A stretch of DNA of 10,537 bases from Syntrophomonas sp. UBA1376. Lineage in GTDB: Bacteria; Bacillota; Syntrophomonadia; Syntrophomonadales; Syntrophomonadaceae. The notes under the pieces were generated by a model that worked only from the letters and a program-made list of their open reading frames with translations, did not search any database and had not been told where the DNA came from. Both the position numbers and the translations under genes were made by a program. This document shows positions 1 through 6,728 of this stretch, one piece after another (the stretch's first letter is position 1; the number at the start of each line of letters is the position of its first letter). The stretch spans positions 1 to 10,537 of the forward strand of contig DBRE01000036.1 of NCBI GenBank assembly GCA_002305535.1. The letters are read 5' to 3'.

Positions 1-1223
1 CCGCTTATCTCATGTTCCAGGCTTCTCATAACCGTCAACATCTCCCGCAAAGGATGACTGTTATCTGCGGGGGCTGTATTCTGTAAAACATTCTCTGCCA
101 ATAGCCACGCTTTAACAAGATCTGGCCTTGATTGTAGCATCTGCTGCAACTGTCCCCGCCATGATTCGGTAGTGGCGTCTCCTCTGACCAAGGTGTTTTC
201 CAGTAGGGTCTGGATTTGGGGCCATAATTTGTTTAATACCTCTGAATTGCTCCACTGAGTCGAGTTCAAGCGGCCTGGGGTGGGATCAGCAACTCCCCCT
301 TTGGCTACTGTCTGGGGATTAAGGACTTGATTCTCACTGGGGGGGTTGGATGAAGTCGATGTCAGTGTTCCAGCCGGGTTTGCTGTTGGCAAGGGCATGA
401 CCTCGTTCTCGGTTTGACTGGGTACCAAGACAGCACTGCTACCCTGTAGCTGTGACGCTGATGTTATGGTAACTGCAGATGGATTAGCCGGATTGGACAA
501 TGGGCTGGTCTGACTATTGGCCACTGTTGGCATAGCACTGCTCGTGGGTAGTGCTGCCGGTTGACGGTTAGCCCCATAGTTAGCTGCCCCCATATCCGCT
601 CCAGGCCGGGCAACCGATCCCATCACCTGAGATAATTGTTCTACCAGGCGGTTCAACTGTTGATAGGCCCCGGTAAAGTCGGGATTCGACTCAAAAAAGC
701 TTACCAGTCTTTCCAGCAAAGCTGAATTTACTGGCATTTGGTATTTCATGACTAGAGCCGCCGTCGCAATATTCTGGGGGGTATTATCTCCTAAATGCTG
801 CACTATCTGGGCAGCCTGTCCTAAAGTAGCTCGATTGATCGGTAGTTGGTGATCCAGCAGGGAGCGCGCCAGCTGCAGATTATTCTCGTTCGGAGTTATG
901 CCTATTTCCCTAAGCTGACTGGCCAAATTGGACATTTCTAGGCGGTTTAAGGCTTCCGGAGTCAATATTTTTAAGATGATGCGCCCCGCCTGTACTTCTT
1001 CCACCAGTAAATGAAGATTCTGCCCTGGTCTTACCTGCGCTTCGGCAGTAGCTTCGATCAACTGACCCTGTATCAGCACCCGGGCCGTTCCAGCAGTATT
1101 TGTGTCCTGCACCAGACCTCTTAGAATATCGCCCTGGTTAAAGACCAATCCTCGTTGCTGGGCAGCGGGATGATTGATTTTTAATAACACTTTATCATTC
1201 AAAGAGAGCGGGTTGTTCTCCAT
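1..1223 (-). CDS. FliK/YlqG-like hook-length-control-type protein, C-terminus outside the window
   Basis: An open frame starts at ATG 1223 and runs off the left edge (407 full codons seen), so it is partial only because of the window. AAGGGAGG stands 5 bases before the ATG. The start overlaps the end of rnhB by 29 bases, suggesting translational coupling. Residues 30-90 look like a small beta-barrel module (GDILRGLVQD, VRPGQNLHLLVEE). Residues 95-200 are helix-rich. Residues 205-325 form a long low-complexity linker rich in Ser, Thr, Asn, Pro and Ala, and a folded region resumes from about 325. This build, and the place directly after rnhB, match YlqG-like proteins of Firmicutes, related to the flagellar hook-length protein FliK. 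In Bacillus the next gene is a small FlhB-like protein, which may lie just outside. The conserved FliK C-terminal domain is not visible, so assignment rests on architecture and synteny. Its cellular role is not established. Confidence 0.75.
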   Translation of the reverse strand, partial: MENNPLSLNDKVLLKINHPAAQQRGLVFNQGDILRGLVQDTNTAGTARVLIQGQLIEATAEAQVRPGQNLHLLVEEVQAGRIILKILTPEALNRLEMSNLASQLREIGITPNENNLQLARSLLDHQLPINRATLGQAAQIVQHLGDNTPQNIATAALVMKYQMPVNSALLERLVSFFESNPDFTGAYQQLNRLVEQLSQVMGSVARPGADMGAANYGANRQPAALPTSSAMPTVANSQTSPLSNPANPSAVTITSASQLQGSSAVLVPSQTENEVMPLPTANPAGTLTSTSSNPPSENQVLNPQTVAKGGVADPTPGRLNSTQWSNSEVLNKLWPQIQTLLENTLVRGDATTESWRGQLQQMLQSRPDLVKAWLLAENVLQNTAPADNSHPLREMLTVMRSLEHEIS

Positions 1224-1884
1224 AGGTGCCTCCCTTGACCAGTGATTTCACCGGCTCGAAGCTGACCCGGTGTATGGGACAAGGTCCTTTTTGAAGCAGC
1301 AACTGCACGTGTTCTTTGGTAGCATAGCCCTTATGCCGCGCAAAACCATAGCCGGGATACAGGCTGTCAAAAGCCTCCATAGTATGGTCTCGTTCCACCT
1401 TGGCCAAAATCGATGCGGCGGCTATCGATACGCTTAAAGTATCTCCTTTGATAATGGATTGTTGTTCAATATGTATATCGGTCAATTTGACTACATCAAT
1501 TAGAAGATAATCGGGACGTGGCTTCAAACTGTTGACCGCCATCTTCATAGCCTCTACTGTGGCTTGATAAATGTTAATGCGATCCAGATAGGGAGGATAG
1601 ACTGCTGCTACCGCCCAGGATATGGCCTGCTTTTTGATCTTGTCTGCCAATTTCTCCCGCAGGGTGGGGGTTAACTGTTTGGAATCATTTATATCTGCCA
1701 AGGCAAAAGTATCAGGCAAAATCACTGCTCCAGCCACTACCGGTCCGGCCAGAGGGCCGCGTCCCGCTTCATCCAGACCTGCTATCCAGCTATAGCCTTG
1801 AGACATGGCCAGCCGCTCGAACTTCATCATCCCTTCAATACGATGGAATTCTTCAGGAGTTATGCCTGGTTGATCCTTGTCCAC
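1195..1884 (-). CDS. rnhB: Ribonuclease HII
   Basis: Endonuclease that cuts the RNA strand of RNA-DNA hybrids, including single ribonucleotides left in DNA (229 aa, cytoplasmic). The signature GLDEAGRGPLAGPVVAG is at residues 36-52. The DEDD metal-binding set is complete: D38 and E39 in DEAGRG, D130 in LLIDVVK, and D148 in IIKGD. The spacing between the last two (18 residues) equals that of the E. coli enzyme. The downstream SIAAASILAKVERD block (153-166) is also canonical. The start is GTG, directly after the TAA of the preceding flavoprotein gene with no gap. GAAGGAAG lies about 11 bases upstream inside that gene. The segment before Met19 resembles the N-terminal extension of Firmicute homologues, which supports the GTG over the internal ATGs. 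Coupled translation with the upstream gene is likely. Confidence 0.97.
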   Translation of the reverse strand: MDKDQPGITPEEFHRIEGMMKFERLAMSQGYSWIAGLDEAGRGPLAGPVVAGAVILPDTFALADINDSKQLTPTLREKLADKIKKQAISWAVAAVYPPYLDRINIYQATVEAMKMAVNSLKPRPDYLLIDVVKLTDIHIEQQSIIKGDTLSVSIAAASILAKVERDHTMEAFDSLYPGYGFARHKGYATKEHVQLLLQKGPCPIHRVSFEPVKSLVKGGTYGEQPALFE

Positions 1885-3840
1885 TTATAATTCATCTTCC
1901 TTCAATATTTGCTCGGCTACTTTTCGCCCCTGTACTACTGCGGCGCCAATACCCCCAATATGCTGGGCATCGCCCACTAAATAAACCCGAGGATGGAGCA
2001 GACGCAGCTGTTCATAAAGGTCGCGGTTAGGATGATACCCCATGGCAAAAACGATATTATCAGGATCGATTGTCTCGGTTTTGCCTTGGCCATCGGTTAC
2101 CAGCAGACAACCTCTTTCAACGCCAGTCACCTGTGAATTCAGTTTGGTTATTACTCCGTTTTCCTCCAGGCGATTAAGCAGATCACGGCGGTTTTTCCTT
2201 TCCATAGTGGGGGCCAATCTCCCTTGCCGCTCGATCAGAGTTACCCTTTTGCCATTGCCAGCTAGATAGTCGGCTGCCTCACATCCGGTCAGCCCCCCTC
2301 CAATGACCACGACCGTAGTTCCATCCACTAGTTGAGGGCTGGCTAACAGTTCATTTACGGAGCAGGCTTTCCCCCTGGCTTGATCGGCCCAGTCTGGCGG
2401 AAGCAGGGAGGTGGATCCACTGGCCACTATTATATAATCTGGTGTATCGACACCCAGATGATCCTGATCATATTTATGGCCCAGTACAATTTCCACTCCC
2501 GATCGCTGCAAACGACGCTGCAAATAATCGCGGTAATGCTTGATACGATATTTATGGGGAGGAGCAGCAGCCACATTAAGCTGACCTCCCAATTCAGAAT
2601 CCTGCTCATACAGGACAACTTTCAGCCCATACTGATCCAGGGTCAAAGCAGCTTGGATACCAGCTGGTCCGCTACCTACCACCACTGCCCTTCTGCGTTC
2701 GCCCTGGCGGGTGAAGAGAACAGGCCGTTCCTTTTCCCTACCAGCATAGGGATTGACAGTACAGCGTATAGCTCGACCGCTGAATTTATTGTCAATACAC
2801 TTATTACAAACAATACAAGGTCGTATATCCTTATCGCGCCCTTGCGCAGCCTTTCTCGCCCAGTTAGGGTCGGCCAATAGCGGACGGCCCAAAAACACAA
2901 AATCCACCTGGCCTTGTTTTAGCACCTCTTCAGCAAAGGACGGTTGGCGTATCATTCCACCGCCCAAAACAGGAATGTTGACCACTTTTTTGGCCTGCTC
3001 AGCCAGGTACATCCTCCATCCTTCCTGGTATGAAGAAGGCTCAATACTGGTCAGACCTGATGGGTAGGTTCCACAGGAAACATGTAAGAGATGTATGCCA
3101 GCCTCTTCCAGGGCCTGGCACACCTGCAGGCTTTCATTTATTTTTAATCCGTTGGGAAGGAAATCGTCCAGATTGAGGCGTACCGATAGAAGTAATTGGG
3201 GGCAAAGCTGTTTTATCCCGGCTACTATCTCTAGCAAAAACCGCATGCGATTGTGCAAGCTACCGCCGTATTTGTCAGAACGCAGGTTAGTGTCCGGGGA
3301 AAGGAATTGGTTGATCAAGTAACCATGGGCAGCATGAAGCTCCACTCCATCAAAACCAGCCTGAGCAGCCAAAGCCGCTGCTCCTATAAAATTATCTCTG
3401 ATTTGTTCAACTTCTGAGGTGGTCAGTTCCCGAGGCATAGTCCGCATTATCGGGCAGGGAATGGCGCTGGGAGCCACTGGAGCTTGTCCCTGTGTAACTA
3501 TCGCAGCAGTTTGCCGCCCGGAATGAAACAACTGGATAAAAGCTGTGCTACCATAACCTTTGATGGCATCCGCTATTCGAGATAGTCCGGCTATATAAAC
3601 CGGGCTGTCGATGCGAATTTGCTGCATGCCTTCTCGGGCTCGAGTGCCATCCACGCTGGCCGCTTCCACAATTACGGTTCCTACCCCACCACGGGCACGT
3701 TCCGCATAATACTCCACCAGATTATCGGTCACTTCTCCGCTATTGGTTCCTAAGCCAGTAGCCATAGGGGCCATGACTATCCGATTCTTGATCCACCGGC
3801 CTCCGATGATGCCTGGTGTAAAAAGATGTTGATAAATCAT
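1885..3840 (-). CDS. NADH:flavin oxidoreductase, old yellow enzyme / 2,4-dienoyl-CoA reductase (FadH) type
   Basis: Three-part redox enzyme of 651 aa. Residues 1-335 form an FMN-binding TIM barrel with the active-site stretch HAAHGYLINQFLSP (169-182; H169, H172, Y174). Cysteines 342, 345, 348 and 360 (C-x2-C-x2-C-x11-C) form the [4Fe-4S] site, spaced much as in trimethylamine dehydrogenase. Residues 385-651 carry an FAD-binding GSGPAG (389-394), a second Rossmann motif GGGLTG (514-519) for NAD(P)H, and a C-terminal FAD-contact block VYLVGDAQHIGG (619-630). Electrons would pass NAD(P)H to FAD to Fe-S to FMN to an enoyl-type substrate. Candidates within the family include dienoyl-CoA reductase and enoate reductase, and sequence alone does not decide. 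No signal peptide is seen, so it is probably cytoplasmic. ATG 3840 has GAGGCG about 8 bases upstream and an extended -10 promoter behind it. It probably heads a transcript with rnhB and the FliK-like gene, to which it has no evident functional link. Confidence 0.9.
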   Translation of the reverse strand: MIYQHLFTPGIIGGRWIKNRIVMAPMATGLGTNSGEVTDNLVEYYAERARGGVGTVIVEAASVDGTRAREGMQQIRIDSPVYIAGLSRIADAIKGYGSTAFIQLFHSGRQTAAIVTQGQAPVAPSAIPCPIMRTMPRELTTSEVEQIRDNFIGAAALAAQAGFDGVELHAAHGYLINQFLSPDTNLRSDKYGGSLHNRMRFLLEIVAGIKQLCPQLLLSVRLNLDDFLPNGLKINESLQVCQALEEAGIHLLHVSCGTYPSGLTSIEPSSYQEGWRMYLAEQAKKVVNIPVLGGGMIRQPSFAEEVLKQGQVDFVFLGRPLLADPNWARKAAQGRDKDIRPCIVCNKCIDNKFSGRAIRCTVNPYAGREKERPVLFTRQGERRRAVVVGSGPAGIQAALTLDQYGLKVVLYEQDSELGGQLNVAAAPPHKYRIKHYRDYLQRRLQRSGVEIVLGHKYDQDHLGVDTPDYIIVASGSTSLLPPDWADQARGKACSVNELLASPQLVDGTTVVVIGGGLTGCEAADYLAGNGKRVTLIERQGRLAPTMERKNRRDLLNRLEENGVITKLNSQVTGVERGCLLVTDGQGKTETIDPDNIVFAMGYHPNRDLYEQLRLLHPRVYLVGDAQHIGGIGAAVVQGRKVAEQILKEDEL

Positions 3841-3872
3841 CCATATCGCCTCAAAAACTCACATATGGCATT

Positions 3873-3881
3873 ATTATATCA
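3873..3881 (-). promoter_or_regulatory. Extended -10 promoter of the flavin oxidoreductase gene
   Basis: On the minus strand the 104-base spacer after capA contains TGATATAAT, a perfect extended -10 (TGnTATAAT). No good TTGACA-like hexamer is found 17 bases further up, which is tolerable for extended -10 promoters. Transcription would start near 3866, leaving a leader of about 25 bases that holds the GAGGCG ribosome site. No terminator hairpin for capA was found in this spacer. Confidence 0.5.
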
Positions 3882-3944
3882 TAATGAAAAGAGAGGTTTC
3901 GTGCTGATAGCCTAGGTTTTCTGTGCTGAATTCCCAGGGTAATA

Positions 3945-5129
3945 CTAATGAAAATAATAGTTTTGCCCCAGTTGACTGCGAGTGTGGTTTAACACCGCCT
4001 GCAAAGTCGGTATGTCTCCTGGATCCAGATATGATTCCTGTCCCTGTTCTATCTTCTTTATTGTCGATTCTATCGGCACTACTCGGAAATACTGACGGCC
4101 CCCGTCATAATAGGAGTGGCTGTAAGTAGGTATATACTCCACTTTATTCAAGACGGTTTGGTCAGTGGTCATATTTTTACTGAATTCCATCTGTAAAATG
4201 ACGCCGCTGTTACGTTCCAGCCCGCGCTGGTGGCTGATAAAATTACCCATGGAATAGATAACAAAACAGTTGCGGTCTGCCAGCGGTATGACCTCCATAG
4301 TTTGAATAACATGGGGATGGCTGCCCAGTATGATATCTGTTCCGGCTTCGCAAAACTCTCGAGCCCAAACCTTTTGTTCCTCAGTAGGCTGGGGACTGTA
4401 TTCTATTCCCCAATGTAGAACTAAAACCAATATATCCACCTGGGGTCTTAAGGTGCGAATATCATCGAGGATGCGGTCGCGATCCAGGAAGTTGATCAGA
4501 TAAGGTTTGTCTGCCGGCACAGGTATACCGTTGGTGCTGTAGGTATATCCCAGGTATCCCACCCGAATACCTTTCAAGTCCTTTATGAGAAACTCCTGAC
4601 TCTTTTCCAAACTGGGGTAAACACCTACGGTATCCAGGCCATTTTGGGCCAGTACCTCCAGAGTACGCAAAGCCCCCTGGTAGCCCCGATCCAGGATGTG
4701 GTTATTAGCAGTGACCACCATATCAAAGCCAGCTGACTTAAAGGTGCCGGCAATTTCGTCCGGACTATTAAAAACAGGATAACCGGCATAACCGTTAGCT
4801 GATCCCGCCATAGGAGATTCGAAATTGGTGGAACTGTAGTCAGCCGCAGCTATGATAGGCGCGACCTCCTGAAAAAAGGTATCGAAATTATAACTACCAT
4901 CCGGCTGCAGTCCCGACCAGATCTGGGTATTGTGCATCAAACAGTCTCCTGCCGCTGCCAGGGTTATGGTTTCTATCGTCTCTTCTTCCGCTTCCGGCAG
5001 AATGTCTGGCGCAACCAACGTCGGTATGGTCTCAGTCTGCTGACGATCTGATAATGATATGTCGATCCAGTAAGAACTAATTAAGCCGACCAAAACCAGA
5101 CTGATTATTAATGCAGTCCTCTTCACCAA
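3945..5129 (-). CDS. CapA family protein (PGA_cap metallophosphatase fold), membrane anchored
   Basis: Protein of 394 aa with a short basic N-terminus and a hydrophobic stretch at residues 5-21, so a signal anchor exposing the rest outside the cell. An acidic linker (45-53, several Glu) precedes the catalytic-like domain. CapA-family landmarks appear in order: AAAGDCLMHN (58-67), STNFESPMAG (100-109), TANNHILDRG (140-149), HWGIEY (239-244), GSHPHVIQ (269-276) and YSMGNFIS (292-299). These are the metal-ligand motifs of a calcineurin-like phosphoesterase fold. In Bacillus, CapA takes part in poly-gamma-glutamate export, but no capB or capC lies nearby, so that role cannot be assumed. Other members act on cell-surface polymers or are uncharacterised. 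The start is TTG with AAAGGTGG 7 bases upstream. GTG is the next codon and is a possible alternative. It stands alone between a hairpin and a spacer with a new promoter. Confidence 0.9.
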   Translation of the reverse strand: MVKRTALIISLVLVGLISSYWIDISLSDRQQTETIPTLVAPDILPEAEEETIETITLAAAGDCLMHNTQIWSGLQPDGSYNFDTFFQEVAPIIAAADYSSTNFESPMAGSANGYAGYPVFNSPDEIAGTFKSAGFDMVVTANNHILDRGYQGALRTLEVLAQNGLDTVGVYPSLEKSQEFLIKDLKGIRVGYLGYTYSTNGIPVPADKPYLINFLDRDRILDDIRTLRPQVDILVLVLHWGIEYSPQPTEEQKVWAREFCEAGTDIILGSHPHVIQTMEVIPLADRNCFVIYSMGNFISHQRGLERNSGVILQMEFSKNMTTDQTVLNKVEYIPTYSHSYYDGGRQYFRVVPIESTIKKIEQGQESYLDPGDIPTLQAVLNHTRSQLGQNYYFH

Positions 5130-5157
5130 TGATTTTCCACCTTTATGTAAATATAAT

Positions 5158-5188
5158 AAGGAGAACTCCCTCTTAGAAAGTTCTCCTT
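5158..5188 (-). terminator. Hairpin terminator after the tusA-like gene
   Basis: Two perfectly complementary 10-base arms (AAGGAGAACT at 5158-5167, AGTTCTCCTT at 5179-5188) enclose an 11-base loop. Minus-strand RNA continues into an A/U-rich tract (ATTATATTTA) and plus-strand RNA into TTTATTTTA, so it could stop transcription both ways. It lies between the tusA-like gene and capA, only about 28 bases before the capA start. It could therefore end the yedE-tusA transcript or limit read-through into capA. No clear separate capA promoter was found. Confidence 0.6.
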
Positions 5189-5234
5189 TATTTTACCGCG
5201 ACCAGCTTAAATAGTCTGCCAAATATTGAATAGA

Positions 5235-5447
5235 TTACTGCTTGTTTAATTTCATCTCCCACTCATTTTTGCCATCAACAGTTAATTCTACCCGGTATCC
5301 CTGGGATCCAGCCAGCTTCATAACATTTTCCTTAGATACCTGACTGGTACCAACTACCAACAGATCCTTAGCGCCCTGATCCATAGCCTTTTTGGTCTTA
5401 ATAACTGGCATAGGGCAGCTCAATCCTCTAACATCGATCTTTTCCAT
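5235..5447 (-). CDS. TusA-like sulfurtransferase (CPxP protein), partner of the YedE-type transporter
   Basis: Small cytoplasmic protein of 70 aa, usual for the TusA/SirA fold. It starts MEKIDVRGLSCPMPVIKTKK. Cys11 in the CPMP motif would carry a persulfide (or selenide) sulfur. Family members hand sulfur from one protein to another for tRNA thiolation, cofactor synthesis or sulfur assimilation, and some work with YeeE/YedE membrane proteins. The ATG at 5447 is preferred over TTG 5453, because AGGAGG (5454-5459) is 6 bases before the ATG but directly abuts the TTG. That ribosome site overlaps the TAG stop of the transporter gene, so the two are translated as a pair. It lacks the extra C-terminal domain of the roughly 200-aa selenium-associated YedF proteins, so transport of sulfur or of selenium are both open. 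Confidence 0.88.
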   Translation of the reverse strand: MEKIDVRGLSCPMPVIKTKKAMDQGAKDLLVVGTSQVSKENVMKLAGSQGYRVELTVDGKNEWEMKLNKQ

Positions 5448-5453
5448 CTTCAA

Positions 5454-5459
5454 CCTCCT
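5454..5459 (-). promoter_or_regulatory. Shine-Dalgarno site of the tusA-like gene, overlapping the yedE stop
   Basis: AGGAGG on the minus strand shares bases with the TAG stop of the transporter gene and stands 6 bases before ATG 5447. The position rules in the ATG as start and implies tight coupling of the two genes. Confidence 0.85.
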
Positions 5460-6528
5460 ATGCTTCGCGATGGCTCCAGCCGATCCAACCTATTATCACA
5501 ATTCCAAGCACACAAGCGATTTGGCCATAGGTGGGTACCCCTGCTCCGCTGGCAGCCAGTAAGAAATTATGGCAGAAAGCAGCACCCACGATCATCCCGA
5601 CTACTACTGCAGCAGCATCTGTGTCACCTTCACCGGTGAGGATCAACTGCCGTAGCGGACATCCTCCCAAGAGGGTGGCGGTCAATCCCACCAGGTATAG
5701 ACCTAAGAAGTTCCAGATATGCATGGTATGGGCGATGGGCTGTTCAGCAAAACCAGGTTTGAAGAAACCGAATACTATGTTCAGGATGAGAGCTCCCAAG
5801 AATATACCGATAAAGCCTAACAGCAGATAGTTCTCACGAATCAGGATGAAATCACGAATGCCACCGCTCAAGCAGAGGCGGGTACGTTGAGCCAACAGGC
5901 CCACAATTAAGCCGGCCGCCAAGGAAATAGCCAGAGGCGCGGCCATAGAACCCGGTCCTTCTTTACTGAAGAATAGCGGTCCACCTGCTTCCGGATTAAA
6001 GACAGTTCCCTTCAAGAGCAAGAAGAGTAAAAACGCAAAGAATAAAGGCATCAATAAGCCACCCACATTACTATGGCTGTATTCAGCCCGACCCAGATTA
6101 AATCCCCTCCGTAGGAAGAACACTCCACTGCCTACCCCGGCTATGAAGCCTAAGAAGCCAACCACCGCATTATAATCGCCACCGGCCATGCGCAGAACAT
6201 CTCGTAACGGGCATCCCAGGAATACCAAGGCACCGATCATCATGAATACGCCCATGATAAAACGCACCAGTGTAGAGGAACCTCCCCGAGTCTTAAACTC
6301 ACCGGCAAACATAGCAGTCAGCATGGCTCCTAATACCAAACCGATTATTTCCGGACGAACATACTGCACTACCCCGGCACGATGCAGGCCCAGAGCACCG
6401 GCGATGTCCCGTTCAAAACAGGCAATACAAAAACCCATATTGAGGGGATTGCCCAGCTTGACCAGTATCGCCGCTATAGCCCCTATACATAGGCCAGCAA
6501 TCAAGATAAACCATTTACTTCTGTCCAT
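5458..6528 (-). CDS. yedE: YedE/YeeE-type membrane transporter (putative selenium or sulfur-compound uptake)
   Basis: Integral membrane protein of 356 aa with many hydrophobic segments and a short N-terminus starting MDRSKWFILIAGLCIGA. It has an internal two-fold layout: GCPLR occurs at 105-109 and again at 289-293, each preceded by another cysteine site (C34-x2-C37 in the first half, C219 in the second). Paired cysteines inside the membrane are typical of the YeeE/YedE (DUF395, sulf_transp) family. There thiosulfate is passed along conserved cysteines in the characterised YeeE, while the YedE subgroup with twin GCPLR motifs is linked by co-occurrence to selenium metabolism. No selD, selA or selB is in view. 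ATG 6528 has a GGGG tract close by and GGGAGG 13 bases upstream. No earlier in-frame start exists after the ribosome site. A TusA-like partner follows 10 bases later and a palindromic operator precedes it. Membership is secure; the substrate is inferred. Confidence 0.88.
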   Translation of the reverse strand: MDRSKWFILIAGLCIGAIAAILVKLGNPLNMGFCIACFERDIAGALGLHRAGVVQYVRPEIIGLVLGAMLTAMFAGEFKTRGGSSTLVRFIMGVFMMIGALVFLGCPLRDVLRMAGGDYNAVVGFLGFIAGVGSGVFFLRRGFNLGRAEYSHSNVGGLLMPLFFAFLLFLLLKGTVFNPEAGGPLFFSKEGPGSMAAPLAISLAAGLIVGLLAQRTRLCLSGGIRDFILIRENYLLLGFIGIFLGALILNIVFGFFKPGFAEQPIAHTMHIWNFLGLYLVGLTATLLGGCPLRQLILTGEGDTDAAAVVVGMIVGAAFCHNFLLAASGAGVPTYGQIACVLGIVIIGWIGWSHREA

Positions 6529-6552
6529 GTTAACCCCATTACCTCCCGCACT

Positions 6553-6573
6553 TGTATAACTTATAGTTATACA
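6553..6573 (-). promoter_or_regulatory. Palindromic operator candidate in front of yedE
   Basis: Arms TGTATAACT (6553-6561) and AGTTATACA (6565-6573) are exact reverse complements around a 3-base centre. The palindrome begins at the -10 box (6573-6578) and covers the expected transcription start, a repressor-like position. The cognate regulator is not in the window and I do not recognise the motif. Confidence 0.6.
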
Positions 6574-6578
6574 TTATA
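6573..6578 (-). promoter_or_regulatory. -10 box of the yedE-tusA unit
   Basis: Minus-strand TATAAT lies 44 bases before the yedE ATG and after the rbgA terminator. No convincing -35 is found at 17 bases. A TAGACA (6593-6598) lies at a too-short spacing of 14. A weak or activator-dependent promoter is therefore possible. Confidence 0.45.
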
Positions 6579-6632
6579 TTATTCTTGCTAAATGTCTATT
6601 CTAGAGATCCTTAATAATTCCTGCCCAGAAAA

Positions 6633-6718
6633 CAAAAAAAGGGTCGGGTCGGGAAGAATCTACTCACCTTTTCTCAAGAAAGGTCACTATAACGAATAGA
6701 TTCTCCCCGATCCGCCCC
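6633..6718 (-). terminator. Very long hairpin with poly-T run after rbgA; possible repeat element
   Basis: The arms 6641-6665 and 6694-6718 pair over about 25 bases, with two mismatches and two G-U pairs in minus-strand RNA. The 28-base interior holds a second small stem (ACCTTT 6666-6671 with AAAGGT 6679-6684). Minus-strand RNA leaves the stem into seven U, then GUUUU. This is a strong intrinsic terminator for the ribosomal operon, 10 bases after the rbgA stop. The stem is about twice as long as most terminators, and its base is a repeated GGGTC sequence. That recalls small palindromic mobile elements that have been used as terminators. No target-site duplication was recognised. Confidence 0.8.
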
Positions 6719-6728
6719 TGATTGGGCT

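Noticed and set aside
2380..2880. 166-codon plus-strand open frame within the flavoprotein gene
   Set aside because: It is antisense to a fully conserved coding region, with no ribosome site or recognisable domain.
3945..5129. A poly-gamma-glutamate capsule operon
   Set aside because: Only a CapA-family member is present. No capB, capC or ligase-type gene lies in the window.
6516..6543. Small out-of-frame ATG open frame overlapping the yedE start as a leader peptide
   Set aside because: It is only about 12 codons long and its ATG is 2 bases from GGGAGG, too close for efficient initiation. There is no amino-acid bias suggesting attenuation.
6188..6559. 123-codon plus-strand frame opposite the yedE start
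   Set aside because: Pro/Arg/Thr-rich shadow of hydrophobic codons on the other strand. It runs through the yedE ribosome site.
6641..6718. A riboswitch controlling yedE
   Set aside because: The poly-T follows the stem on the rbgA side and the yedE promoter lies further downstream, so the structure is not in the yedE leader. No known aptamer motif was recognised.
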